Counted from the stretch's first letter, positions 1 through 8,395 are shown. The stretch is 64,000 nucleotides of DNA from Lachnospiraceae bacterium (GCA_022845955.1 AP025576.1:2914001-2978000); one strand, 5' to 3'. Notes: a model not told the origin generated them from the sequence alone. Numbers and translations are program-made.

Positions 1-1
1 G

Positions 2-259
2 TCTTCACAAATTGACAGCGGCGTGAATACGGAAGAATGGTTTCGGATTGTGCGGGAGGTGGCAGCAGGTTATGAGAAGCAAATCCCGTTACTGCCGGAA
101 GAAAAAAGAGCCATACCTTATGTAATGGAAAATATTGAACTGCTTTTTGCCGCTTATTTCAGCCGGCCGGAACAAGCCGTTTACAGGGAAAACGCACTTA
201 TGCTGTTTGATTTTGTGAACAGACATGAATCACGGCTTCATAAGCTGTTGGAAGAGTAA
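2..259 (+). CDS. C-terminal end of a phosphotransferase-like protein (cut by window edge)
   Basis: The reading frame is open to the left edge of the window, so only the last 85 or so residues are seen. The all-helical tail, with a central stretch YVMENIELLFAAYF and a final NRHESRLHKLL, resembles the C-terminus of aminoglycoside/choline kinase-like phosphotransferases. The ATP-binding loop and catalytic Asp would lie outside the window, so the substrate cannot be named. It ends 17 bp before the next gene on the same strand, which suggests a shared transcript. The family call is an inference from the tail alone. Confidence 0.5.
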   Translation, partial: SSQIDSGVNTEEWFRIVREVAAGYEKQIPLLPEEKRAIPYVMENIELLFAAYFSRPEQAVYRENALMLFDFVNRHESRLHKLLEE

Positions 260-276
260 ATGGTGGGGGAAATAAG

Positions 277-1128
277 ATGCTGGGATTATTGGAAAAGAAA
301 AATATTCTTGTAAGAGAGACTGCTGGAATGGAAGAGGTGGAAGCTATCGGACAGACCGGGGAACCAGATGCGGTTCCGGTACCTGGGTTCGGAGATTTTG
401 ATTTGTTTGTATTATGCAGCAGGATTCCTTCCAGAGAAGAAAGAATCAGCTGTTATAACAGGCAAAGCGCCCTTTTTACAAAGCTGGATATGGAAGTATG
501 CAAAGATGATATCCATTGGGGGACAGGTGATATTTTGCTGGTCGATGGTGTGGAAACCATGTTCATGTATTTTCTTACAGAAGATATGAAGGATTACATA
601 GATTCTGTTATTAGCGGCAGAAGAATAGCACCGGAAGGAGAATTTTACCCCTTGGGAAGGCTTGCCACTATGAGCAGCATAAACATCTTAGTGGATAAAA
701 CCGGTATATTGGAAGAGATAAAAACAAGCCTCGGGGAGTATCCGGAACCATTAAGGGAAGCTGTTTTGAATGCCAGTTTCCCCTGGATCTGGAACGAAGA
801 GAATGTTGGGCGCGCTGTCCTGCGAAAGGATATTGTGTTTAATCACCACGTTTTCCAACATTCAATGGACTGCTTCCTGCAGACTCTTTATGCGCTGAAC
901 AGAACTTATTTCCCGGGATGGAAACGGACGGAGCAGTATGTTAATTCCTTTTCTTTTAAACCCCGGGACTGCTACTGCAGGATGACAAAGGCAATTTCCC
1001 TTTCCGCCTGCTCCGAAACGATTGATGAATTCTATCGGATATGGCGGGAACTGGTGGAGGAATTGCAGGAAATTGTGAAGGCGGAAGATAGTGCAGGTAA
1101 CGGCGTGTCAAGAAAGGAGGAACTATGA
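277..1128 (+). CDS. Nucleotidyltransferase-like protein, DUF4037 type
   Basis: This 283-residue protein has a GFGDFDLFVLC segment near residue 37, which fits the Asp-x-Asp strand of a nucleotidyltransferase fold. Its C-terminal half (FNHHVFQHSMDCFLQTLYALNRTYFPGWKR) matches what I know of DUF4037 proteins, where a helical domain follows the nucleotidyltransferase domain. A GGGGG ribosome site lies just upstream of the ATG. The stop codon overlaps the next start as ATGA, so the two are probably translationally coupled. The substrate is unknown; pairing with a phosphotransferase-like gene upstream recalls kinase/nucleotidyltransferase pairs, but that link is only suggestive. Confidence 0.6.
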   Translation: MLGLLEKKNILVRETAGMEEVEAIGQTGEPDAVPVPGFGDFDLFVLCSRIPSREERISCYNRQSALFTKLDMEVCKDDIHWGTGDILLVDGVETMFMYFLTEDMKDYIDSVISGRRIAPEGEFYPLGRLATMSSINILVDKTGILEEIKTSLGEYPEPLREAVLNASFPWIWNEENVGRAVLRKDIVFNHHVFQHSMDCFLQTLYALNRTYFPGWKRTEQYVNSFSFKPRDCYCRMTKAISLSACSETIDEFYRIWRELVEELQEIVKAEDSAGNGVSRKEEL

Positions 1129-2147
1129 AATTAAACAATTCTTCCTTTTTAAGAGCAAAAGAATTTATATATAAACATGGAAGAAAAATTGATATAGCAT
1201 GGTTTGAGTATCACTTCATTCACCATTCCACGGAAGTGTTTATGAAGAGCTTGGAAGGGTACCAATATGAAAATGGAGGATTTGGGGGACTTGTTACAGA
1301 ATTTGAATATACAGGTCCCTGTTTAAAAAGTACGGAACATGCTTTTCGTTACATATTTGGTTTAAAAGAAAGGCCAGATGCAGGAAATCCGACCATACAG
1401 AAAATGATGAAATATATATTGGAAAGATATCAGCCAGAACTAGGTTGCTGGGGAAATTTACTTGTACCTGAGGTAAATGAAGCGCTACATGTCTGGTGGT
1501 GGGAATATAAGAATATAGAAATTTATTATAAAGATTTTGATAGTCAGGTAAAAAGCTATAATCCGAATGGACAGGCGGCATTAGCAGCATTTGTGGCATT
1601 ATACAGTGAACTGCTCTCTCAAAAAAAATATAAGGAAATAATAAGTTGCCCTGTGGAAAAGGTGCTCAGATATTTTGATAAAGAATCTCCTTTCTACTGT
1701 GAGGTGTCTTCGGATCCCTCCTATGAAGCTGACTACATGGTGCCGTATAATATCAAATGTTATCAGCAATTCGTAAATTGTTTACAAGCAGATAGTAACA
1801 TTTACAGGGACGATGCTTTAGTAGAAAGATTAAAGCAAATATTAAGCAGGGAACCGACAGCATGTATGGAATTAGAAGAAACTGCCTGGGCAGATGGATA
1901 TCATGAGACACCATGTGACATAGTAACGGATCCTGACAGTTTTTTGTATCCATTTGTTAAGACGGAAGTAGATGGGGCACTGGATTATTTAATCCGCCGC
2001 CAAGATAAGGATGGGGGGTGGCACTTGACTTATCAATTCGGAGAGCAAGATGAATTCCGTAAATTAGAAAGACAATACGAAGCCAATATGACGGTTTTGT
2101 ATCTGGCAGAACTAAAAAACTTCCACAGAATTGATATAGACGTATGA
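1125..2147 (+). CDS. Alpha/alpha-toroid repeat protein of unknown function
   Basis: The 340-residue protein has no signal peptide and no membrane segment. It contains two glycine-rich repeats of the terpenoid-cyclase/prenyltransferase toroid type: YQYENGGFGGL near residue 46 and RRQDKDGGWHLTYQFG near residue 300. Such QxxDGGxG repeats occur in cyclases, prenyltransferases and many uncharacterised bacterial proteins, and I see no DxDD or metal-binding motif that would make this a cyclase. Its ATG overlaps the preceding stop by 4 bp, making it the last gene of a three-gene operon. It is richer in A+T than its neighbours. Function is not known. Confidence 0.65.
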   Translation: MKLNNSSFLRAKEFIYKHGRKIDIAWFEYHFIHHSTEVFMKSLEGYQYENGGFGGLVTEFEYTGPCLKSTEHAFRYIFGLKERPDAGNPTIQKMMKYILERYQPELGCWGNLLVPEVNEALHVWWWEYKNIEIYYKDFDSQVKSYNPNGQAALAAFVALYSELLSQKKYKEIISCPVEKVLRYFDKESPFYCEVSSDPSYEADYMVPYNIKCYQQFVNCLQADSNIYRDDALVERLKQILSREPTACMELEETAWADGYHETPCDIVTDPDSFLYPFVKTEVDGALDYLIRRQDKDGGWHLTYQFGEQDEFRKLERQYEANMTVLYLAELKNFHRIDIDV

Positions 2148-2163
2148 GGCTCCTTTATATTAT

Positions 2164-2250
2164 AGTAAACGTCTGTGCCGCTCTTATGCCGCATAGGCGT
2201 TTACTCCAATCATAACATCATTCTCTTTACCGGCCGTTGTGACGGTCGTT
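2164..2250 (+). terminator. Two stem-loops between convergent genes
   Basis: AGTAAACG at 2164-2171 pairs with CGTTTACT at 2198-2205. A second short stem, GGCCGT (2232-2237) with ACGGTC (2242-2247), is followed by GTTTTCC. They lie downstream of the left operon and downstream of the convergent MerR gene, so they probably end transcription from one or both sides. The T-run is weak. Confidence 0.5.
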
Positions 2251-2289
2251 TTCCTTGTTTCCCTTTCGGCGGCTTCCCAAGCCCGGCCC

Positions 2290-3180
2290 TTAGCTCTTTT
2301 TCATGACCAGATTGTAGTTCGAATCATAGTACAGTCCCAGGTCATTGCAGATCCGGTCGTTAATCTGCATCAGTGCATCATGATATTTTTTGTATTCCGG
2401 GGAAAGGCGGATCATATTAGGAATAAAAATATCATTATACCCGCAGTCCTGAAGCCGTTTCATAAATCTGCGCTGGGAAATGAAGGCAGGATGGTATTTG
2501 AAGAAGAAACGGTTCTTCATCCGTACATTTTGCTTCGTTTTTTCACGCAGCTTCCGGTATTCTTCTTCTGTGGGAGAAGAGAGCTGCCGCAGCTGTTCCT
2601 CCATCCGCGCTGCGGCTTGTTCCATGCCGGGTTTGGGGAGAAGGTACATCACGTAGCTGCTGATTTGCATAAACAAAGGAATATGGATTTTGACATTGTC
2701 CCAGAAGGCGAGGATATTCCGGTAAGCTTCCTGCTGTTCTGGGGTAGTGATGGTGATTTGCAGATAGGGCTGGAAATGGTTCATAAAAAAGTATCCAAAA
2801 AAACCGGGCAGCATGTCGTGCATGGCATCGGCTATGCTGTGGTAATCCACTGCCTGATTCAATGCATCCGCATTATTATCCGTCATAAATTGACGCAGGG
2901 CTTCCAGTTCTTTCTGATTCTCCAGGGAAAGGGCCTTTTTTTCTTCATAAATATGCTCCAGAAGCTGTGTGTCCGCTCCCGACAGCAGCGTGCGGATGGA
3001 GGATATGCCGATCCCCAGCTTCCTGTAGGCGGATATTTCTTTCAGGGTATTGATATCCTCCTCTGTATAATTTCTGTAACCATTCGTGTCCTTCCTGATA
3101 TGGAGAAGTCCCTGCTCCTCGTAATACTTAACTGCCCGCTTACTTAGTCCGGCCTGTTCAGCCGCCTCGTTGATTTTCAT
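2290..3180 (-). CDS. MerR family transcriptional regulator
   Basis: The first 70 residues form a MerR winged helix (INEAAEQAGLSKRAVKYYEEQGLL, then GYRNYTEEDINTLKEI and YRKLGIGISSIRTLL), followed by the usual dimerisation helix. The remaining 200 residues form a long helical effector region with no motif I recognise and no Cys set for metal binding. The protein is 296 residues, about twice the size of minimal MerR proteins. A GGGAGG site lies 7 bp before the ATG. It is divergent from the TetR gene at 3339, with a 158-bp shared upstream region. Target and ligand cannot be told from sequence. Confidence 0.85.
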   Translation of the reverse strand: MKINEAAEQAGLSKRAVKYYEEQGLLHIRKDTNGYRNYTEEDINTLKEISAYRKLGIGISSIRTLLSGADTQLLEHIYEEKKALSLENQKELEALRQFMTDNNADALNQAVDYHSIADAMHDMLPGFFGYFFMNHFQPYLQITITTPEQQEAYRNILAFWDNVKIHIPLFMQISSYVMYLLPKPGMEQAAARMEEQLRQLSSPTEEEYRKLREKTKQNVRMKNRFFFKYHPAFISQRRFMKRLQDCGYNDIFIPNMIRLSPEYKKYHDALMQINDRICNDLGLYYDSNYNLVMKKS

Positions 3181-3274
3181 AGCGAAGCCTCCCTTCTAAG
3201 AGGATTGTAAACCAATACGCCGCGTACAGGTCAAGAGGAAAGTTATAGTAACCGGTAAAAAATCAGAAAAAACC

Positions 3275-3303
3275 TTGACGACAGGAGGCAGCAGGCGTAT
3301 TAT
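3275..3303 (+). promoter_or_regulatory. Promoter of the TetR gene
   Basis: TTGACG (3275-3280), a 17-bp spacer and TATTAT (3298-3303) form a near-consensus vegetative promoter pointing at the TetR gene. The operator begins 4 bp after the -10 box, so it covers the expected start of transcription. Confidence 0.8.
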
Positions 3304-3307
3304 ATAG

Positions 3308-3326
3308 TAAATGAACGATTCATTCA
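3308..3326. promoter_or_regulatory. TetR operator, copy 1
   Basis: TAAATGAACGATTCATTCA is a near-perfect palindrome (arms around a central CGA, one mismatch). It lies over the start point of the TetR gene and is repeated, with perfect 8-bp arms, at 4053-4071. The placement indicates autorepression. Confidence 0.8.
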
Positions 3327-3338
3327 CTTGGAGGTGTT

Positions 3339-4007
3339 ATGGAAAACGAAAGAATAAAAGCGATACACGATGCGGCGGTCCGCCTGTTTCTGCAGCAGGG
3401 TTATGCACGGACGCAGATCAGCCACATTGCCAGGGAAGTGGGGGTTTCTGTGGGAACCATTTACCATGATTTCACCGGAAAGCAGGAAATCATGCATTTT
3501 GTACTGAAATGTACAATCACTCCCGGCTTTCTGGACAGGGAATTTGAAAGGCCGGTGACTGATGAGCTGTTTCAGGGACTGGAAGACGAAATTATGGCTG
3601 TTTTCCGGAAATCGGCGGATGCGTTTTCCGGGAGGTTCAGAGAGGGCAGGGAAAACTATGATTTTGCTTCCCTCATATCCGATGCTTTTGATATGCTGTC
3701 CCAGTATGCGGTGGGATGTCTGTTTATTGAAAAGAATCAATTTGATTTTCCGGCGCTTGCCAGGGATTACAGAGAATATCGGAAGCGTTTTTTTACTGCC
3801 ATGACGGATTACCTTACCTTTTTTATGGAAAAAGGGATGATAAGGCCATTAGAAAACAGGGAGCTTACCACAGCGCTGATTGTGGAGCAGCTGGCCTGGT
3901 GGGCAATGGATATGCGGTATAACTCCTTTGAAGCGCATCATATATCACTGGAGGATGCAAAAAACGTATGTATGGATAACCTGATCCATGCGTATGTGCA
4001 GAGATAG
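3339..4007 (+). CDS. TetR/AcrR family regulator
   Basis: The 222-residue protein starts with a TetR helix-turn-helix (AIHDAAVRLFLQQGYARTQISHIAREVGVSVGTIYHDFTGKQEIM, residues 6-50), followed by an all-helical ligand-binding and dimer domain of normal size. A GGAGG site precedes the ATG. Identical operator-like palindromes lie in its own promoter and 46-64 bp past its stop codon, upstream of the lipoprotein gene. This supports a role as autorepressor and repressor of that gene. The ligand is unknown. Confidence 0.88.
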   Translation: MENERIKAIHDAAVRLFLQQGYARTQISHIAREVGVSVGTIYHDFTGKQEIMHFVLKCTITPGFLDREFERPVTDELFQGLEDEIMAVFRKSADAFSGRFREGRENYDFASLISDAFDMLSQYAVGCLFIEKNQFDFPALARDYREYRKRFFTAMTDYLTFFMEKGMIRPLENRELTTALIVEQLAWWAMDMRYNSFEAHHISLEDAKNVCMDNLIHAYVQR

Positions 4008-4052
4008 CTGAAATTAACAGGGCAGAGGGCCCTTTTAATTTTATTATAAATA

Positions 4053-4071
4053 TGAATGAACGATTCATTCA
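4053..4071. promoter_or_regulatory. TetR operator, copy 2
   Basis: TGAATGAACGATTCATTCA has perfect 8-bp arms around CGA and matches copy 1 at 18 of 19 positions. It lies directly before the hairpin leader of the lipoprotein gene, after an A/T-rich stretch (TATTATAAA at 4042-4050) that could serve as a -10 region. Confidence 0.8.
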
Positions 4072-4074
4072 ATA

Positions 4075-4154
4075 CATCTGGCCATATTCGGGCTTTCCGG
4101 GATCGCTATAAAAAGATTCGGTTCATCTTCCCGGAAAGAAGCCAATACCAGATG
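4075..4154 (+). promoter_or_regulatory. Long hairpin in the 5' leader of the lipoprotein gene
   Basis: Three nested pairings fit together: CATCTGG (4075-4081) with CCAGATG (4148-4154), TATT (4085-4088) with AATA (4144-4147), and CTTTCCGGGA (4093-4102) with TCCCGGAAAG (4129-4138). The hairpin sits between the operator and the ribosome site and has no T-run, so it is not an obvious terminator. It could stabilise the transcript or control translation. No riboswitch class was recognised. Confidence 0.55.
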
Positions 4155-4183
4155 AAGTGCTGTCAGCACGGATTGGAGAGGAA

Positions 4184-5206
4184 ATGAGTAAAAAATGGAA
4201 AAAAACGATAGCGGGATGTGTTCTCCTGTTTGCGGGTATTCTCGCTGCCGGCTGTACCGGTTGGAAAGAAGAGCGCATGGTAAACGAAATGGTTTTCGAT
4301 TTGCAGGGAATATCGGAGCTTGCGGTTACTTATGATGAGGATACGATACTCTTCTATGAAGGCCGGGGAGAGAAACTGGTGGTCAGGGAATATATGACGG
4401 AAAATAAGAGGCGGTATTATGCCCATACGGACATGGAAAAAAGCCGAATCCATATCAGCGAGGGAAAAAGGCCGTTTTTTAAGGATGGATTTACCTGCCG
4501 GGTAGAGGTCTGGCTGCCAGCCTCCTATGATCGGGATCTTACCGTTATCACAACAGATGGTGAGATAGACATGTCACAGATGAAGCTGACCCTGGATTCC
4601 CTGCGTGCGGAAACCACTTCCGGCAGGATACGTCTGGAACAGGTGGAAGCATCCTGCCTGGAATTTGCATCCACAAGAGGAAGCCTGGATTTGGGCCGTA
4701 TCTGTGCCGGAGATATTAAGATACATACTACAGAGGGAGAGGTGAAAATATCCCGCCTGGAAGGAAAGGTGAATTATACCACTACCCATGGAAGCCTGGA
4801 AGTGGACGAAGCTGTAGGCAGCGGGGGTTATCATACCTCCAATGACGGCCTGCTGCAGATCCGCTATGTGAAGGCGGACGGGGATTTACAGCTTTATAAT
4901 AAAAACGGAGATATCCAGCTTACACTTCCTCCGGCACTCGGGTTTCACCTGGAAGCGGTAAGCAAAAACGGTTCCGTGGCTGCAGATTTCGGGATGGAGG
5001 AAAAGGCGGAAAAAGGATGGATAAAAGGTACAAATGGCGATTTCCCCTATGTGAAGATCCGTCTGGAGTCCCGGAACGGAAATCTGATAATAAAAAAGGA
5101 TAAGGGATCAACTTCTGGACCGGCTGTATACGATCCGGGGAAAAAAGGTACCCGCTCCTTTGCACCTGCCGCAGCGGAGTATAGACCAAATACCTGCGGA
5201 TTTTAG
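4184..5206 (+). CDS. DUF4097-like surface lipoprotein
   Basis: The ATG at 4184 is chosen because GGAGAGG lies just before it; an in-frame ATG 27 bp earlier lacks such a site. The N-terminus (KKWKKT, hydrophobic stretch, LAAGC) is a lipoprotein signal peptide with the lipid-attached Cys near residue 24. The rest is a repetitive beta structure: repeats such as TTSGRIRLEQV, TTEGEVKISRLEG, TTHGSLEVDEAVG and NGDIQL fit the DUF4097 family of right-handed beta-helix proteins often linked to envelope-stress systems. The mature protein would sit on the outer face of the membrane. A TetR operator precedes it. Exact role is unknown. Confidence 0.75.
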   Translation: MSKKWKKTIAGCVLLFAGILAAGCTGWKEERMVNEMVFDLQGISELAVTYDEDTILFYEGRGEKLVVREYMTENKRRYYAHTDMEKSRIHISEGKRPFFKDGFTCRVEVWLPASYDRDLTVITTDGEIDMSQMKLTLDSLRAETTSGRIRLEQVEASCLEFASTRGSLDLGRICAGDIKIHTTEGEVKISRLEGKVNYTTTHGSLEVDEAVGSGGYHTSNDGLLQIRYVKADGDLQLYNKNGDIQLTLPPALGFHLEAVSKNGSVAADFGMEEKAEKGWIKGTNGDFPYVKIRLESRNGNLIIKKDKGSTSGPAVYDPGKKGTRSFAPAAAEYRPNTCGF

Positions 5207-5249
5207 TCCATTGTGCTTGCTGTGGGATATTTATATTTCTTATGATAAG

Positions 5250-5267
5250 ATGACATACAGTTGTCAT
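5250..5267. promoter_or_regulatory. Inverted repeat upstream of the zinc-ribbon gene
   Basis: ATGACA (5250-5255) and TGTCAT (5262-5267) are separated by 6 bp in the 156-bp gap before the zinc-ribbon gene. This may be an operator; the promoter itself is not clear. Confidence 0.35.
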
Positions 5268-5362
5268 ATTATGTATGTTACTATGAAAAAGGATTCAGAT
5301 AAATGTAACACTTCATATCGGACCGGACGGTCACGGATAAGCAGGAAGAAAGGGGTTTAAAA

Positions 5363-5635
5363 ATGGAAGAAAGATATTGCCAGAGCTGCGGTATGCCTAT
5401 GGGTGAAACAGAGGAATTGTATGGGACGGAGGCGGATGGGAGCAGGAGCAGCGACTATTGTTCCTATTGCTATCAGAATGGTGCCTTTACGTCGGAATGT
5501 ACCATGGAAGAAATGATAGATGTGTGTATTCCGCCCATGCTGGAGGCAAACAGCGATATGAAAGAAGAGACAGCGCGGGAGATGATGCAGAACTGGTTCC
5601 CTTCCCTGAAGCGCTGGAATGAGCAGGCGCTCTGA
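5363..5635 (+). CDS. Small zinc-ribbon domain protein
   Basis: This 90-residue protein begins MEERYCQSCGMPMG and continues with a second Cys pair (SDYCSYCYQNGAF), giving the four ligands of the small zinc-ribbon family (C-x2-C at residues 6-9 and 33-36). The rest is a helical tail (TMEEMIDVCIPPMLEAN). Family members are often annotated only as zinc-ribbon proteins. It stands alone between a lipoprotein gene and a convergent WYL regulator. Function unknown. Confidence 0.8.
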   Translation: MEERYCQSCGMPMGETEELYGTEADGSRSSDYCSYCYQNGAFTSECTMEEMIDVCIPPMLEANSDMKEETAREMMQNWFPSLKRWNEQAL

Positions 5636-5731
5636 ACCGCTGAAGACGCAGGCCGTCAGGAAAATAGAAGCCGGCAGTACAAAACAGCGTTTAGGGGGAC
5701 ACCCATAGAACAGCATAGGAATGTTTTCGGG

Positions 5732-5760
5732 AAACGGCATAGCTTCGGCTATGCCGTTTT
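5732..5760. terminator. Bidirectional intrinsic terminator
   Basis: AAACGGCATAGC, a TTCG tetraloop and GCTATGCCGTTTT form a perfect stem with A and T runs on either side. It ends the zinc-ribbon transcript and, from the other strand, the WYL regulator. Confidence 0.9.
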
Positions 5761-5775
5761 GCCTTACTCTGTATA

Positions 5776-6708
5776 TCAGCTTTCATAAATCGCAGCGATA
5801 TCATATATTCTGCGTTTTATTTCTGCGCGGATAGGTAACGGTTCTAAACACTCGCATTTATTTCCGAAACTCAAAAGAATATCGTAATAGTAATCGTTCT
5901 CTGTGAAAGGAAAATTAACAATGTAATGCTCGTCCCCGTCTGACGAAAAATCTTCATAAGTACAAAAATCAAGCACTCTGTCCATGACAGATTCATGAAT
6001 GCGGATTTTAATTCTTGTCTGCATGGCTGCCCACATAGCATCAAAATCCAACTGCGGTTTTTGATAATCGCGCGGCGTGAAAATTTCCTCGTGCATTTGC
6101 AGATTTGATATGCGGGATAATCTGAACAAGCGAAACTCATTTCTATTGTGGCAAACCCCATATAAATACCAGTGGCTGCTTTTCAATACAAGCTGATACG
6201 GCTCGACTGTTCTCACAGTTTTGTTCCCGTGGTGGGCTATATATTCAAAGGTCAGCAGCTTGCTGTCCTGCAAAGCTGTTTTGATAAGTTCCAAATAGGG
6301 CTGTATGTTGCTGTTGCCTATCCACGGACTTAAATCTATATATATTTGATTTACTTTTAATGCAATGTCTTTCGCTTTGTCAGCAGGTATAAAACTTTTG
6401 ACTTTTGCGAGAGCGTGTACCAGTTCATCTCCTCGTATCATGTTTGAAAGACTGGAAAGCCCCATTAAGAGAGCGGAAAGGTCATCGGCCGAAAAAACCT
6501 TTTTATCAATCTTGTATTCCTCCATGATTTCAAAGCCGCCGCCCACTCCCGATGTTGAGCGAACGGGGATACCTGCCATATTGATTGCGTCTATATCGCG
6601 GTAGATTGTGCGGGGTGCAACTTCAAACATATCTGCTAATTCCTGTGCGCCTATCCGCTTTTTATCAAGAAGTATCATAATAATACTAACAAGCCTGTCT
6701 ACTTTCAT
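5776..6708 (-). CDS. HTH-WYL transcriptional regulator (YafY-like)
   Basis: The 310-residue protein has an N-terminal winged helix (MKVDRLVSIIMILLDKKRIGAQELADMFEVAPRTIYRDIDAINMAGIPV, residues 1-50) and a WYL domain (LLTFEYIAHHGNKTVRTVEPYQLVLKSSHWYLYGVCHNRNEFRLFRLSRI). The W-Y-L triad appears as WYLYG near residue 188. A C-terminal WCX-like region follows. It is divergent from the isochorismatase-like gene, and a 26-bp inverted repeat lies in the gap, so it probably controls that gene and itself. The ligand is unknown. Confidence 0.88.
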   Translation of the reverse strand: MKVDRLVSIIMILLDKKRIGAQELADMFEVAPRTIYRDIDAINMAGIPVRSTSGVGGGFEIMEEYKIDKKVFSADDLSALLMGLSSLSNMIRGDELVHALAKVKSFIPADKAKDIALKVNQIYIDLSPWIGNSNIQPYLELIKTALQDSKLLTFEYIAHHGNKTVRTVEPYQLVLKSSHWYLYGVCHNRNEFRLFRLSRISNLQMHEEIFTPRDYQKPQLDFDAMWAAMQTRIKIRIHESVMDRVLDFCTYEDFSSDGDEHYIVNFPFTENDYYYDILLSFGNKCECLEPLPIRAEIKRRIYDIAAIYES

Positions 6709-6730
6709 TAGCAGCCGCCTTTTATTTTAG

Positions 6731-6756
6731 ATTGTTGCCATAACGTTGTCAACAAT
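6731..6756. promoter_or_regulatory. Operator candidate for the WYL regulator
   Basis: ATTGTTGCCA (6731-6740) and TGTCAACAAT (6747-6756) are inverted repeats with 9 of 10 matching positions and a 6-bp centre. The repeat lies midway between the divergent starts at 6708 and 6811. Confidence 0.6.
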
Positions 6757-6810
6757 TACATGGTACAATAAAATTGGAAACAAATCAACTGCCTATCAGG
6801 AGGAAACACT

Positions 6811-7302
6811 ATGCAGAAAAAAGCTTTAGTCGTTATAGACATTCAAAATGATATAACGAAAAATTACAAAGAAATTATTGATAATATCAATATGGCTATT
6901 GATTGGGCGGTCAGTCATAACCTTCCTGTTGTTTATATAAGACATGAAAACTTATCGGCTGGCACGAGGACTTTTAAGCCAGGTACACATGGAGCTGAAT
7001 TGGTTTCAGACTTGAAAATAGTATCAGACAACATTTTTACTAAATGCAAAGGAAATGCATTGACCAGTAAAGAATTTTCAGACTTTATCAGTAAAAATGA
7101 AATATGCGATTTCTACATTACAGGGGCAGACGCCGTTGCTTGTGTTAAATCGACCTGTTACAACTTATGCAAAGCAAACTATGGTGTTAATGTACTATCC
7201 GATTGCATTACCAGCTATGACAAAAGAAAAATTGAAGAGATGTTACGCTATTATGAAAGCAAAGGCAGTACAATTATTAGTTTGAGTGACCTAATGATTT
7301 AA
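6811..7302 (+). CDS. Isochorismatase-family cysteine hydrolase
   Basis: The protein has 163 residues. The N-terminal KALVVIDIQNDI carries the family's first Asp, and GADAVACVKSTCYNLCKANYGVNVLSDCI carries the nucleophilic Cys of the AVxCV type near residue 111. Such enzymes hydrolyse amides or vinyl ethers (nicotinamidase, isochorismatase and relatives); the substrate cannot be fixed here. AGGAGG precedes the ATG. Base composition is richer in A+T than the neighbours. Its last 12 bp overlap the convergent AraC gene. Confidence 0.8.
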   Translation: MQKKALVVIDIQNDITKNYKEIIDNINMAIDWAVSHNLPVVYIRHENLSAGTRTFKPGTHGAELVSDLKIVSDNIFTKCKGNALTSKEFSDFISKNEICDFYITGADAVACVKSTCYNLCKANYGVNVLSDCITSYDKRKIEEMLRYYESKGSTIISLSDLMI

Positions 7303-8184
7303 TGCCGTGCGGCATGCCGGCTGTTTTTCTTTTACCGGAATCCAGATTTCACTGCTGTAATCGGGTGCGGAGGTATCACCGGGAGTATACATTTCTATAT
7401 TTATGCTGTGGGCAATTTCATATCTGGTATTTCCCGGAAGCCATTCTTTGAAAATCCGCGTATTTATGGCCTGTAACGCTCCGGGAAGAGGCCCTGTGCA
7501 GCCAAATTTCACCCAGGTGAAGGCAGGGATTTCCATAACCTTCATATCCGGTGGGACAGGGCCTCCTTCATAGTCCCCCGCGATTACATAGCGGAAGCTT
7601 TTGGGATGCTCCTTGTCAGCGATGCATATCCCGTATTTTCCCAGATTGCTGTTTTCACCCAATTGCTGACAGAGCTGTTCCTTCCTGCCGGTACAGAACT
7701 GCTTCCAGAAGGGCGGGATTTCATCATATGCGCCGTCATAGAAGAAGGTTTCCTCTATTCCTATAACAGGAAAGGCATCCAGTTTTTCCAGGGTATAGTT
7801 CAGATTACTTCCGCCTTCCACCGAGATTGTGATCTGAAGAGGCAGGAAAACCCGGAGCCTGTGAGGCTGCTTCTTCAGCTGGCAGGGCGCCAGGCCGTGA
7901 AAACGGCTGAAGGCCTTGGTAAAGCTTTCCGGCGTTTCGTATCCATATTTGTAGGCGAGATCGATCACTTTATCATTCCCTGCCAGTACATCCAGGGCGG
8001 CCAGGTACAGACGTCTGTTCCTAAGATACGTTCCGATGGTCATACCTGTAATGATTTTGAAGCCCTTCTGGAAATAAAAGGGGGAAATACTTACATGCCG
8101 GGAGATATCCTCCGGCGTGATAGTTTCCGGCAGATGCGCCTCCATATACCGGATGGATTCCTTCATTGCTTCCAGCCATTCCAT
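7291..8184 (-). CDS. AraC family regulator with GyrI-like effector domain
   Basis: Two AraC helix-turn-helix motifs fill residues 1-110 (ITPEDISRHVSISPFYFQKGFKIITGMTIGTYLRNRRLYLAALDVL and IDLAYKYGYETPESFTKAFSRFHGLAP). A linker then leads to a GyrI/BmrR-type effector-binding domain (residues 130-290, with FPVIGIEETF and EIWIPVKEK). This architecture is typical of Rob/SoxS-like regulators sensing small hydrophobic molecules. AAGGAG lies before the ATG. No target is obvious nearby. The 3' end overlaps the convergent hydrolase gene by 12 bp. Confidence 0.88.
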   Translation of the reverse strand: MEWLEAMKESIRYMEAHLPETITPEDISRHVSISPFYFQKGFKIITGMTIGTYLRNRRLYLAALDVLAGNDKVIDLAYKYGYETPESFTKAFSRFHGLAPCQLKKQPHRLRVFLPLQITISVEGGSNLNYTLEKLDAFPVIGIEETFFYDGAYDEIPPFWKQFCTGRKEQLCQQLGENSNLGKYGICIADKEHPKSFRYVIAGDYEGGPVPPDMKVMEIPAFTWVKFGCTGPLPGALQAINTRIFKEWLPGNTRYEIAHSINIEMYTPGDTSAPDYSSEIWIPVKEKQPACRTALNH

Positions 8185-8375
8185 GCTTCGTTCTCCTTAC
8201 CTGTTTTTTTGCTCCGGCTTTTCTCCCGCTATTGATAACAGGAAAGGGGCCGGTACTTTCTTTTTATGAGATATCATAACACATATGATTGCAGAAGGGA
8301 AACCGCGTTTTAGGGGGGATTTCACAGACAGATAACCTAATGCATAAATAGCATTTCCCACACAGTGTCAGAATG

Positions 8376-8384
8376 TGCTATAAT
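8376..8384 (+). promoter_or_regulatory. Extended -10 promoter of the yjdF transcript
   Basis: TGC followed by TATAAT (8379-8384) is an extended -10 element. A clear -35 box is missing, as expected for this promoter type. The start would fall near 8391, just ahead of the riboswitch. The remainder of the 8185-8375 gap shows no gene. Confidence 0.65.
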
Positions 8385-8395
8385 ATTCCCACAAA

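Noticed and set aside
2239..3147. 302-codon plus-strand frame opposite the MerR gene
   Set aside because: The MerR helix-turn-helix and ribosome site are on the minus strand; this frame lacks both.
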